This document shows, in pieces, positions 23,767-31,605 of a stretch of DNA of 32,064 bases. The translations under genes and the position numbers were made by a program. The DNA is taken from positions 1 through 32,064 of the forward strand of contig CAZZAO010000061.1 in assembly GCA_964652205.1 (NCBI GenBank). The letters run 5' to 3'. Under the pieces are notes generated by a model. The model had not been told where the DNA came from. It saw only the letters and a program-made list of their open reading frames with translations, and searched no databases. Each line of letters begins with the position of its first letter. The first letter of the stretch is position 1. The DNA is from ZC4RG36 sp964652205 (GTDB lineage Bacteria > Chloroflexota > Anaerolineae > Aggregatilineales > Phototrophicaceae).

Positions 23767-25236
23767 ATGCGACGGATCGCAGTCGGTGGCATCGTCCACG
23801 AAACCAATACCTTCGTCCCGGCACAGACCGGCCTCGATGCCTTCAGCCGCGACGAAGGCGCAGCTATCGTCGAGCGCTGGCGTGGCTCGCACAGCTCGAT
23901 GGGAGGCGCGCTGCAAGGGCTGGAAGACGCCGGATGCAGGGCCGTGCCGCTGCTCTACGCAACCGCCATGCCGAGCGGCCCGATCACGCGCGAGGCGTAT
24001 CACGTGCTGCTCGACCGGCTGCTGATGCTGCTGCGCGAAGCTGGCCCGGTGGATGGCGTGCTGCTGGTACTGCATGGCGCGATGGTGGCGGAAGATCAGG
24101 ATGACTGCGAAGGTGAGATTCTGGAGCGCACACGCGCAGAGGGGGCGTGTCCGCTGGTCGCCGTACTCGATATGCACGGCAGCCTGACGCCGAAAATGAT
24201 CGAGGCCGCCGATGGGTTGATCGCCTTCAACCAGAATCCGCACCTCGATACTGAGGCGCGCGGTCTGGAAGCGGCGGCGCTGCTGCGGCGACTGCTGGAA
24301 GGCCGGGTGAGGCCGACGAAAGCCTTCGCCCGTCCGCCGCTGCTGCTCAATGCGCTGGCGACCGGGACGGATCGACTGCCGCTCCGCGCCGTCCACGAAC
24401 AGGCAGCGATTTTCCGGCGCAACCCGAAAGTGCTGAATATCAGCATTATCGGTGGCTTCGCGTTCAGCGACGTCCCCGATGCGGGCTTCAGCGTGCTGGT
24501 CACGACCGATGATGACGTGACTCTGGCCGGGGAAATGGCGCAGTCGCTGGCGCAGGTCGCGTGGCAGCAGCGCGAAGCGGCCAGAGAAGCGGGCATTTCA
24601 GTCGAGGACGCGCTGGCGCGCGCGCTGACCGCGACGGCCTTCCCGGTTATCCTGGCTGACATCGGCGATAACGTCGGCGGCGGCTGCCCCGGTGACGGAA
24701 CCGTGCTGCTGCAAGCGCTGATCGAGGCCGATGCTCAGGCTGCGGTCATCACGCTGGCCGACCCGCAGGCGGTTGCGCAGGCAGTTCACGCGGGCATTGG
24801 CGCGGCAGTTGATATCGCGGTTGGCGGCAAGGTCGATGACTGGCACGGGCAGCCGGTGCTGATTCACGCGGTCGTCGAGGCGCTGACGGATGGACGGTTC
24901 GCCACCGGTGGCAAAGATCATTTTGCCAACATCTACGGGAGCGCGGTCGAGATGGGCCGCTGCGCTCGGCTGCGCTGCGGCGGTATTACGCTGCTGCTCA
25001 CCGAGCGCAGGACACCGCCGGGCGATCTGGAACAGTTACGGAGTCAGGGCATCGACCCTGAGGCGCAGAAACTGATCGTCGTCAAATCGACGATTGCCTT
25101 TCGCGGCGCGTATGAGCCGATTGCCGCTGACATTATCGAGGTCAATACCCCCGGCCTGTGCTCGAACCGACTGAGCGCCTTTCCCTATCAGAAACTCCGC
25201 CGTCCGCTGTTTCCATTGGACGAGATCGACGGATAG
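23767..25236 (+). CDS. M81 family metallopeptidase (MlrC-like)
   Basis: The protein is 489 aa from ATG 23767, with AGG 7 bases upstream; the TTG just before it is not favoured. Family motifs run in order: VGGIVHETNTF at 6-16, VLDMHGSLTPKM at 133-144, FNQNPHLDTEARG at 154-166, DIGDNVGGGCPGDGT near 300 and a C-terminal VNTPGLCSN. MlrC and relatives are zinc enzymes, first known from microcystin degradation, and are widespread as hydrolases of unknown natural substrate. An uncharacterised peptide or small-molecule hydrolase is the safe call. The gene stands alone, with GC-rich codon use like the housekeeping genes. Confidence 0.9.
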   Translation: MRRIAVGGIVHETNTFVPAQTGLDAFSRDEGAAIVERWRGSHSSMGGALQGLEDAGCRAVPLLYATAMPSGPITREAYHVLLDRLLMLLREAGPVDGVLLVLHGAMVAEDQDDCEGEILERTRAEGACPLVAVLDMHGSLTPKMIEAADGLIAFNQNPHLDTEARGLEAAALLRRLLEGRVRPTKAFARPPLLLNALATGTDRLPLRAVHEQAAIFRRNPKVLNISIIGGFAFSDVPDAGFSVLVTTDDDVTLAGEMAQSLAQVAWQQREAAREAGISVEDALARALTATAFPVILADIGDNVGGGCPGDGTVLLQALIEADAQAAVITLADPQAVAQAVHAGIGAAVDIAVGGKVDDWHGQPVLIHAVVEALTDGRFATGGKDHFANIYGSAVEMGRCARLRCGGITLLLTERRTPPGDLEQLRSQGIDPEAQKLIVVKSTIAFRGAYEPIAADIIEVNTPGLCSNRLSAFPYQKLRRPLFPLDEIDG

Positions 25237-25299
25237 AGAACGCGGTGAGCCTGTCGCGCTGGTCGTAATTTAATCGTTCCTGCTGGCGTCAGAGAGACC

Positions 25300-25327
25300 A
25301 GGCACGACTGTGCAATGAGCCGTGCCT
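25300..25327 (+). repeat. 7-bp hairpin in the leader of the LLM oxidoreductase
   Basis: AGGCACG, a 14-base loop, CGTGCCT. The loop and second arm include the alternative upstream ATG at 25315, which argues for translation from 25360 instead. It could be a weak terminator of the M81 gene or a leader structure; no T-run follows. Confidence 0.4.
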
Positions 25328-25359
25328 CTGCGAGTACGATCAACAGGAAAAGCCCTCTG

Positions 25360-26454
25360 ATGACTGATACAGCAAGCGTGACAACCAGCCGACCGTTTGA
25401 AATTGGTCTTTACTCGTTCGCGGAAGTGACGCATGACTCGATCACCGGGAAGCAGCCGACGGCAGCCGAGCGCATCCATGATCTGTTGGAAGAAATCGAG
25501 CTGGCCGATCAGGTCGGCCTCGACGTCTACGGTCTGGGGGAACACCACCGCGCCGATTTTGCCTCATCCGCGCCTGACGTGATTCTGGCGGCTGCCGCCA
25601 GCCGGACGAAGCAGATTCGCCTGACCAGCGCCGTCACCGTTCTGAGTTCTGACGACCCGGTGCGCGTGTTCGAGCGCTTCGCCAGTCTCGATCTCGTCTC
25701 CAACGGGCGCGCCGAGATCATGGCCGGGCGCGGCTCGTTCATCGAGTCGTTCCCGTTGTTCGGCTATGATCTGAACGACTACGACGACCTGTTCTCGGAG
25801 AAACTCGATCTGCTGCTCAAACTGCGCGACGGCGAGCGCGTCACCTGGAGCGGGCAGCATCGTGCGCCTATCGACAATCTCGGCATCTACCCGCGCCCGA
25901 TTCAGAACCCACTGCCAGTCTGGGTTGGCGTCGGCGGCACGCCAGAGTCGGTCATTCGCGCGGCCAGCCGTGGACTGCCGATGGCGCTGGCGATTATCGG
26001 CGGGCAGCCGCAGCAGCTCGCGCCTTTCGCCGATTTGTATCGGCGCGCAGCGGCCCAGTACGGCTTCGATCCGGCGACCATGCCCCTGAGCATCAACTCG
26101 CACGGCTTCATCGCCGACACGCGCGAGCAGGCTCTCGACGAGTCGTTCCCGGCAGTGCAGGCGACGATGAATAAGATCGGGCGCGAGCGCGGCTGGCCGC
26201 CGATGCGCCGTGAGCAGTATGAGGCGTCAGCGACTGCGCGCGGCGCGAACTTCGTCGGCAGCCCCGACGACATCATCGAGAAAATCCTGTTCCAGCACTC
26301 GATCTTCAACCATCAGCGTTTGCTGCTTCAGTTGAGCGTCGGCACGATGCCGCACGATAAGCTGATGCATGCCATTGAGCTGCTTGGTACGAAAATTGCC
26401 CCGGTCGTGCGCGAAGAAATCGCCCGGCGGGTCGCTGCGCCAAATCCGCAGTAG
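25360..26454 (+). CDS. LLM class flavin-dependent oxidoreductase (luciferase-like)
   Basis: The protein is 364 aa from ATG 25360; an in-frame ATG at 25315 adds 15 non-conserved residues and sits in a hairpin. The TIM-barrel flavin enzyme pattern is clear: FEIGLYSFAEVTHD, LDVYGLGEHHRADFASSAPD, IRLTSAVTVLSSDDPVRVFE, LVSNGRAEIMAGRGSFIES and PLPVWVGVGGTPESVIRAAS. These proteins use FMN or F420 to reduce or monooxygenate small molecules. The closest general group is the bacterial-luciferase-like alkane/nitrilotriacetate monooxygenase branch; substrate is unknown. Transcription may start in the 120-base gap after the M81 gene. Confidence 0.9.
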   Translation: MTDTASVTTSRPFEIGLYSFAEVTHDSITGKQPTAAERIHDLLEEIELADQVGLDVYGLGEHHRADFASSAPDVILAAAASRTKQIRLTSAVTVLSSDDPVRVFERFASLDLVSNGRAEIMAGRGSFIESFPLFGYDLNDYDDLFSEKLDLLLKLRDGERVTWSGQHRAPIDNLGIYPRPIQNPLPVWVGVGGTPESVIRAASRGLPMALAIIGGQPQQLAPFADLYRRAAAQYGFDPATMPLSINSHGFIADTREQALDESFPAVQATMNKIGRERGWPPMRREQYEASATARGANFVGSPDDIIEKILFQHSIFNHQRLLLQLSVGTMPHDKLMHAIELLGTKIAPVVREEIARRVAAPNPQ

Positions 26455-26486
26455 GGCGGCGCTCTGGCGTGGAGCAGGCTGTTTAG

Positions 26487-26530
26487 CAAGGCGCAACTGA
26501 TCGGTCACGCCCTGTTTTGTGCTAGACTGA
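26487..26530 (+). promoter_or_regulatory. Promoter-like repeat, copy 2 (upstream of toxin-antitoxin pair)
   Basis: This is the same 44-base element as 23010-23053 (31 identical bases, then 9 of 13 matching). The -10-like TAGACT ends 30 bases before the antitoxin ATG at 26558, with a GAGGAG ribosome-binding site between. The position supports it being the promoter of the pair. Confidence 0.6.
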
Positions 26531-26557
26531 ACGCATGAACTGCTGCGAGGAGCGACG

Positions 26558-26815
26558 ATGGGCGATCTCGAAATCACGATTAAACTGCCGGAAGACCTGA
26601 TCCGCCGCGCGGAGGCAGCCGGCATCGACCTGGCATCGGCTGAGCCGGATATCATCGAGTTCATCGAACAGCGTGTTCACCGAAAGGAATCTGCCCGCCG
26701 ATTCTTGGAGATTGCGGAGACACTGGCGGGCAGCCTGACACCCGACGAAATTGATGCTGAATTGGCGGCGGCTAAGGCGGAGCGTATTCAGCGCGATCAG
26801 GTGAATGAGGCGTGA
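26558..26815 (+). CDS. Putative antitoxin of a PIN-type toxin-antitoxin pair
   Basis: The protein is 85 aa from ATG 26558, with GAGGAG 6 bases upstream. The N-terminus LEITIKLPEDLIRRAEAAGI is a strand followed by a helix, as in small antitoxins of the ribbon-helix-helix or related type, and the C-terminal half SLTPDEIDAELAAAKAERIQ is a charged, toxin-neutralising type of helix. The stop overlaps the PIN gene start by 4 bases (GTGA), the usual translational coupling of antitoxin and toxin. No named family was recognised. Autoregulation through the repeat at 26487-26530 is possible. Confidence 0.75.
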   Translation: MGDLEITIKLPEDLIRRAEAAGIDLASAEPDIIEFIEQRVHRKESARRFLEIAETLAGSLTPDEIDAELAAAKAERIQRDQVNEA

Positions 26816-27234
26816 TCCGGGCCGTCCTGGACACGAATATCGTCATATCGGCACTGCTGTGGGGCGGTTTGCCAGAGCAGGTGTTTCGCGCCGCTCATGA
26901 TGAGCGTTTTGTGGTTCTGTCCAGAGAGGCTGTAGCAGGCGAGCTTGAGGCCACTTTGTCGCGGCCAAAATTTTCGGAGCAGTTTATCCGCCGAAATCGT
27001 ACTGTTGCCTCGGCAATGCGTGAATATCGTGCGCTGGCTGCGCTCGTCGAGCCTGTTGATGTTCCCCGTGATGCTGTCCGCGACCCTAAAGACCGCATGG
27101 TTTTAGGTTGCGCGGTCGGCGGTCGAGCAGATAGCATTGTGTCTGGCGATAAGGATTTGCTCGTCCTCGGCAGCTACAGCGGTAGCCCCATCCTGAGCGC
27201 TGACCAGTTCTTGCAGCAGTTATCGACCGGCTGA
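26812..27234 (+). CDS. PIN-domain toxin (COG1569-type), putative RNase
   Basis: The protein is 140 aa from GTG 26812, in a 4-base overlap with the antitoxin gene. PIN-domain acidic residues are in place: Asp7 and Asn9 (AVLDTNIVISALL), Glu44 (EAVAGELEATLSRPKF), Asp94 (RDPKDRMVLGCA) and Asp113/Asp115 (DSIVSGDKDLL). This matches the putative-toxin PIN family close to VapC. It would bind Mg2+ and cut RNA until neutralised by its partner. The pair is probably a stability or defence module. Confidence 0.85.
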   Translation: MIRAVLDTNIVISALLWGGLPEQVFRAAHDERFVVLSREAVAGELEATLSRPKFSEQFIRRNRTVASAMREYRALAALVEPVDVPRDAVRDPKDRMVLGCAVGGRADSIVSGDKDLLVLGSYSGSPILSADQFLQQLSTG

Positions 27235-27301
27235 GTCTCCTGCGCAGACAGGTTTTCAGCGGCAGATTTAGCGACGTCCACCTGAGAAAGGCTACAGCGC
27301 C

Positions 27302-28372
27302 ATGATGCAGCTTGTTCGCCGTTTGGCCCTGATTATCCTGTGTGCCGCCCTATCGGGCGCTGCGGTCGTGCTGGCGCAGGACGATGCTCCCGGACTGGCG
27401 CTGGCTGTCGAATATGATATCGGCTTCGATTGTCCGGTCGCGTCTGCGGCTCAACCCGATAGTGACGTTTTCTGGGTGCTGATGGATAACTGCCGCGATA
27501 AGGATTTTTCACTTCACGCCTATAGCCTGAAGACGGGTGAGCCGCTCGACCGCGCGCCGATTGCGCTCGACAACAGTGACGGCGGCCTATCCTATATGGA
27601 CTCGTTCGCGCAGCCGATGGGCTTTACGCCTGAAGACAGGATCGAAATCTACAGCTTCACGACCGACACTTACAACCGCCGCACCACGCAGGTGGATATT
27701 GATTCTGGCGCGATCACGACCGATGCCGAGGCCGACCAGCGCGCCGATGCGCTCGTGCGGCAGGTCAGCGATTACCCGGAGCAGGCCATTTACAGCCCTG
27801 ACCACGCTTTCGCTGCGACGGCTGGTGAGGCGAATCTGCATATTATTGACCTCGTTAACGAACGCATATTGTTCGAGGTCGAAGCGCAGTACGGGCTGGC
27901 GATCTTTTCGCCGGATTCGCAGCACGTCTACATCAGCGCCTTCGATGAGCCAGACAATATGGATAACAATAACGCCACTGTATTTGTCTACCGCCTGCCG
28001 GATGGCGAGCAGACCCGGTCTGTCCACCTTCCGACGGCATTTATCTACCCGAGTCCCGATGGCCGCTATTTCGCAGCGCAGATCGACGAGAGTCAGCTTG
28101 CCGTGGTCGATGCCGGGACCGGCGAGACAAGCGCGCTGCTGGAGATGTGGGAACCGGAAGGCAAGGCGCCCCGGTGTGAGAACGACGGACGCAGTCTGGC
28201 GGATGTCGATTTTATCCGCTCCGGGCGGCTGAGGCTGGTCGCGGTGCAGTGGCTGCCCGACAGCTCCGGTTTTTATACGCTCAATTCCTATGGCGGCGAA
28301 GCAGTCGGCGGTGGGCGGCTGTGTAACCTCAATCACAGTCGTCTGCGCCAGTATATAATTGAGACACCTTGA
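27302..28372 (+). CDS. Secreted protein with beta-propeller-like repeats, unknown function
   Basis: The protein is 356 aa from ATG 27302 (a second ATG follows at 27305), with AAAGG about 10 bases upstream. The N-terminus (LVRRLALIILCAALSGAAVVLAQDD) is a typical signal peptide with a likely cut after LAQ. The mature part has repeated strand-rich segments with Asp/Ser turns such as IYSPDHAFAATAGEANLHII, FSPDSQHVYISA and YPSPDGRYFAAQI, as in WD40/YVTN-type beta-propellers. No enzymatic motif is apparent. It is presumably an exported or lipid-free surface protein. Cysteines at about 41, 63, 299 and 338 could form disulfides. Confidence 0.65.
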   Translation: MMQLVRRLALIILCAALSGAAVVLAQDDAPGLALAVEYDIGFDCPVASAAQPDSDVFWVLMDNCRDKDFSLHAYSLKTGEPLDRAPIALDNSDGGLSYMDSFAQPMGFTPEDRIEIYSFTTDTYNRRTTQVDIDSGAITTDAEADQRADALVRQVSDYPEQAIYSPDHAFAATAGEANLHIIDLVNERILFEVEAQYGLAIFSPDSQHVYISAFDEPDNMDNNNATVFVYRLPDGEQTRSVHLPTAFIYPSPDGRYFAAQIDESQLAVVDAGTGETSALLEMWEPEGKAPRCENDGRSLADVDFIRSGRLRLVAVQWLPDSSGFYTLNSYGGEAVGGGRLCNLNHSRLRQYIIETP

Positions 28373-28396
28373 TCTGACTTGTGAGAGGGTTGGCTG

Positions 28397-28975
28397 ATGG
28401 CGCTGCCTGAAAACTTCATGACACCGGAAGCCTATCTGAAATTCGAGCGTGCCAGCGAGACGAAGCACGAATACTTCGGTGGTGAAGTCTTTGCGATGAG
28501 TGGCGCGAGTTCTAACCACAGCACTATATCAGGCAATGCCTTTGCCGCGCTGCATCTACAACTGAGAAGCCAATCCTGTCGTGTGTATCAAAATGATATG
28601 CGCGTGAGGACGCCCTCAATGCTTTATACTTATCCTGATATCAGTGTTGTTTGTGGTGAGCCACGATTCGATGACAAAGCCTTTGATACGCTAATCAATC
28701 CGACACTGATTATTGAGGTGCTTTCACCCTCAACCGAGCGCTATGATCGCGGCAGAAAATTTCAGCACTATCGCACGATTGAAACACTGCAAGAGTACGT
28801 TTTAATCGCGCAGGATAACCCCCGGATTGAACGATACTTGCGCCAACCGAATGATGAATGGTTGTTGACTGACATCCAGGGCCTTGATGCCGTACTGGAA
28901 TTGCCATCAATTCAGTGTCGGCTTGTGTTTGCAGACACCTATGAGTTGATTCGATTTGAAGATTCGGAAATCTGA
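28397..28975 (+). CDS. Uma2 family (DUF820) putative endonuclease, copy 2
   Basis: The protein is 192 aa from ATG 28397, with GAGGG 7 bases upstream. It is a close paralogue of the protein at 23095-23682 (about 70% identical), with the same PD-(D/E)XK-type residues in LYTYPDISVV, PTLIIEVLSPSTE and RKFQHY. It differs most in residues 38-75 and at the C-terminus. It lacks the duplicated promoter-like element of copy 1 and follows the secreted-protein gene by 24 bases, so the two may share a transcript. Its stop abuts the stop of the convergent U32 gene with no intervening base. Confidence 0.88.
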   Translation: MALPENFMTPEAYLKFERASETKHEYFGGEVFAMSGASSNHSTISGNAFAALHLQLRSQSCRVYQNDMRVRTPSMLYTYPDISVVCGEPRFDDKAFDTLINPTLIIEVLSPSTERYDRGRKFQHYRTIETLQEYVLIAQDNPRIERYLRQPNDEWLLTDIQGLDAVLELPSIQCRLVFADTYELIRFEDSEI

Positions 28976-31483
28976 CTACTCCATCACCGGCAGCTTGAGA
29001 TAATCGTCGGGGACGAACAGCGAGCCTTGCGTCGTCCCCTGCGGAGCGATCTTACGCAGTCGGGTGTCGAGTTCCGCCGAGGCGATTTGCCCGGCGAAAT
29101 AGTCCTGAAAGGCCGATGCGATCTGCCGCACTTCATCCGCCGATTCGTGGACGAATTCCAGCCGGTAATCGACGATGCCGCTCTGTCGCAGCGCGTCGAG
29201 GTGGCGGCTGGCGACCTGCGCTTCAGCGCCGAAGACGGTGTTGCGGCAGCCGACGTCGGCCATGACCGGATGCTCGCGGCCCTGTGTATCGCGCAGCGCC
29301 AACCGGTGGCTCTCGCACGGGTGGCCGCAGTCCAGATAGCTCGTTCCCTTCGACAGAAAGCGGCAGAAGACGCAGTGCTCGGTGTGGAACACCGGCAGAT
29401 GGTGGTAGGCGATGACCTCAAAGCGGCTGCCGCCGATCTTTTGCGCCAGCGTGCTGATCTGGGCGGCGTTCAGGTCGTGCGTCGGCGTGATGCGGTCAAT
29501 GCCGAGCTTGAAATAGGTGTCTGCCGTCAGTGGGTTGGCGACGTTCAGGCTGAAATCGCCGATCAGCGGGTGCTGATGACGAGCTTGCAGGGCTTCGAGC
29601 AGCCCGCCAGAGCGGACGACGATTTCACAGTCGAGCCGCAGCAGGAAATTAACGATCCGCTGTTCCTGCGGCTTGAGCACGCGCGGACTGGCAACGCGCG
29701 GGACGATCCCCGCCGCTCTGATCCGCTCGACGGCGGGACGCAGGCCATATAGTTCCAGATAGTCGAGGGTGATGCTGGCCGGATTCATCTCCAGCGCGGC
29801 GTCAAGCTGTTCCGGCGTGCGGACGAGCAGATGAAGCTGTGGCGCTGCTGGCGGCGACGGCTGGCTCTCGACCGCCGATAACGCCGTTTCCAGCGCGGCG
29901 ATGCCGTCGTGTGTCGTCGCGTCGGGGATTCGCGCCTGCTGCGCGACAAGCTGCTCGACGGCGGATTGCCGCAGGCGGTTCAAGAGCGAGCCGGGAATGA
30001 ACGGATTGCCGTCAATGTCGGCGGTCAGGCCATCGAGGCTGTACGCCGTGTTACCGAGTCGGCTCAACTGCTGACGCAGATAGTCGGCGCTGACGCTCCG
30101 GTTGTTGGCGTGACCGAGCGGCTCATCGGATTGAACCTGAGCGCGGATGTCGGGCTGCTTCGCCAGCGTCCAGACGAGTTCGAGCGGCTGACCTTCCTGA
30201 GCGATGACGTGGACGTTGACCGGCTGACGCGCGACCGGGGCGCTGGCGTGAGTGAATGGCTTCGCTGCCTTATCCACGTTGACGTCATGCGAGCGCCAGA
30301 CCCAGTCTCCCGGCTGAATGCGGTCGAAGTCGATCTCGCGGTTGCCGAAGCGCAGTTCCAGCCGCCTGCCGACTGGCCTGATTTCGTACAGATGCCCGCC
30401 TTCTTCCCTGATCTCCGGGCTGCGCCAGTCGGCGGCGTCGAAGACGATACCATCTCCGGCCTTGAGCGGCGCGGTATCCTGCACGTCTGTAGGTTCGACA
30501 ATAACGCGGTCGCTGTAGACCTGCGCCACGCGCCCGCACAGGACGCCGCGACTGCGCGGCGAGCGCCCCGATACCACCGCCTGATGGTTGGTTCCGCTGA
30601 CAAAATATGGGCCGAGGCCGCGCGAATAGACCTGTTCCAGCGCGAGCTTTTCCTGCCGCGTGACCGGATCAGGGCGGTTCTCCCACGCGGCATCGACGGC
30701 GCGGCGGTAGGCGCTGGTGGTCAGCGCGACGTAGTTTTCGTCCTTGTAGCGGCCCTCGATCTTGAGTGTCGATACGCCGACGTCGAGAATTTCAGGGATT
30801 TGTTCGAGCGTGTACAGGTCGCCGGGAGAGAGCAGATAGCGGGCGTCGCCAAGCGGCTTGAGCACGTCGTCGACGATCAGCTCATAGGGCAGTCGGCACG
30901 CCTGCGCGCACTGGCCGCGATTGGCGCTCCGTCCCCCCCAGGCTTCCGACGAGAAGCACTGGCCGGAGTAGGAGACGCAGAGCGCGCCATGCACGAACAT
31001 CTCTAATTCGCAGTCGGTCTGCTCACGGATGGCGGCGATTTGCTTGAGCGACAATTCGCGCGCCAGCACCACGCGGCTGACGCCGAAGCGCTGCGCCAGT
31101 GCCACGCCTTCTGCGCTGGTGATGCTCATCTGTGTGCTGCCGTGAATATTGACATCCGGCGCGATCTGGCGCGCAAGCTGCGCGATGCCGACATCCTGCA
31201 CGATCAGCGAGTCGGCTCCAGCGGCGGCGATCTGCTCGATAGTCGTGACGGCTTCGCGCAGCTCATGATCGAAAATCAGGGTGTTAAAGGTGACGTAACC
31301 CTTGACGCCGCGCGTGTGCAGCGCGCGCATCACGTCCGGCAGCTCGGCCAGCGTGAAGCCGACTTTGGCGCGGGCGGAGAAGTGCTTGAGTCCGAAATAG
31401 ACGGCGTCGGCCCCGGCCTCGATGGCGGCGTTAAGCTGCGGCCAGTACCCGGCGGGACTCATGATTTCAGGTTTGATAGGCAT
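28976..31483 (-). CDS. U32 peptidase-family protein (RlhA/YhbU-like, with long C-terminal extension)
   Basis: The protein is 835 aa from ATG 31483. The family signature is EMFVHGALCVSYSGQCFSS at about residues 161-179. Four cysteines (169, 176, 192, 196) have the spacing used for an iron-sulfur cluster in U32 RNA-modifying enzymes. The TIM-barrel start PEIMSPAGYWPQLNAAIEAG is intact. The middle part (DUF3656-like) and a second barrel-like half follow, ending with a Cys-rich FHTEHCVFCRFL and DCGHPCESHR segment. E. coli RlhA (23S rRNA hydroxylation) and relatives of similar length suggest an RNA hydroxylation role; older annotations call it a collagenase-like protease. Confidence 0.88.
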   Translation of the reverse strand: MPIKPEIMSPAGYWPQLNAAIEAGADAVYFGLKHFSARAKVGFTLAELPDVMRALHTRGVKGYVTFNTLIFDHELREAVTTIEQIAAAGADSLIVQDVGIAQLARQIAPDVNIHGSTQMSITSAEGVALAQRFGVSRVVLARELSLKQIAAIREQTDCELEMFVHGALCVSYSGQCFSSEAWGGRSANRGQCAQACRLPYELIVDDVLKPLGDARYLLSPGDLYTLEQIPEILDVGVSTLKIEGRYKDENYVALTTSAYRRAVDAAWENRPDPVTRQEKLALEQVYSRGLGPYFVSGTNHQAVVSGRSPRSRGVLCGRVAQVYSDRVIVEPTDVQDTAPLKAGDGIVFDAADWRSPEIREEGGHLYEIRPVGRRLELRFGNREIDFDRIQPGDWVWRSHDVNVDKAAKPFTHASAPVARQPVNVHVIAQEGQPLELVWTLAKQPDIRAQVQSDEPLGHANNRSVSADYLRQQLSRLGNTAYSLDGLTADIDGNPFIPGSLLNRLRQSAVEQLVAQQARIPDATTHDGIAALETALSAVESQPSPPAAPQLHLLVRTPEQLDAALEMNPASITLDYLELYGLRPAVERIRAAGIVPRVASPRVLKPQEQRIVNFLLRLDCEIVVRSGGLLEALQARHQHPLIGDFSLNVANPLTADTYFKLGIDRITPTHDLNAAQISTLAQKIGGSRFEVIAYHHLPVFHTEHCVFCRFLSKGTSYLDCGHPCESHRLALRDTQGREHPVMADVGCRNTVFGAEAQVASRHLDALRQSGIVDYRLEFVHESADEVRQIASAFQDYFAGQIASAELDTRLRKIAPQGTTQGSLFVPDDYLKLPVME

Positions 31484-31558
31484 CGCAGATCGGACTTTGA
31501 ACAGACTTACGAAGTCAAGGCATTATCGCACAGCCAGGCTTAAATCTCTAGAGAGGGC

Positions 31559-31596
31559 CACGGAGCGCGCGCCGGTATGGCAGGGCGCGCTCCGTG
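31559..31596 (-). terminator. Perfect 12-bp GC-rich hairpin after the GH13 gene
   Basis: CACGGAGCGCGC, a 14-base loop, GCGCGCTCCGTG, ending 10 bases beyond the stop of the minus-strand GH13 gene. Reading on the minus strand, the sequence after the stem is CCTCTCTAG, not a T-run. It is a candidate factor-dependent terminator or 3'-end stabiliser. Confidence 0.5.
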
Positions 31597-31605
31597 AGAC
31601 GCTGG

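Noticed and set aside
27587..28519. 310-codon minus-strand open frame opposite the secreted-protein gene
   Set aside because: It spans the gap between two plus-strand genes and has no family pattern, while the plus-strand gene has a signal peptide and a ribosome-binding site.
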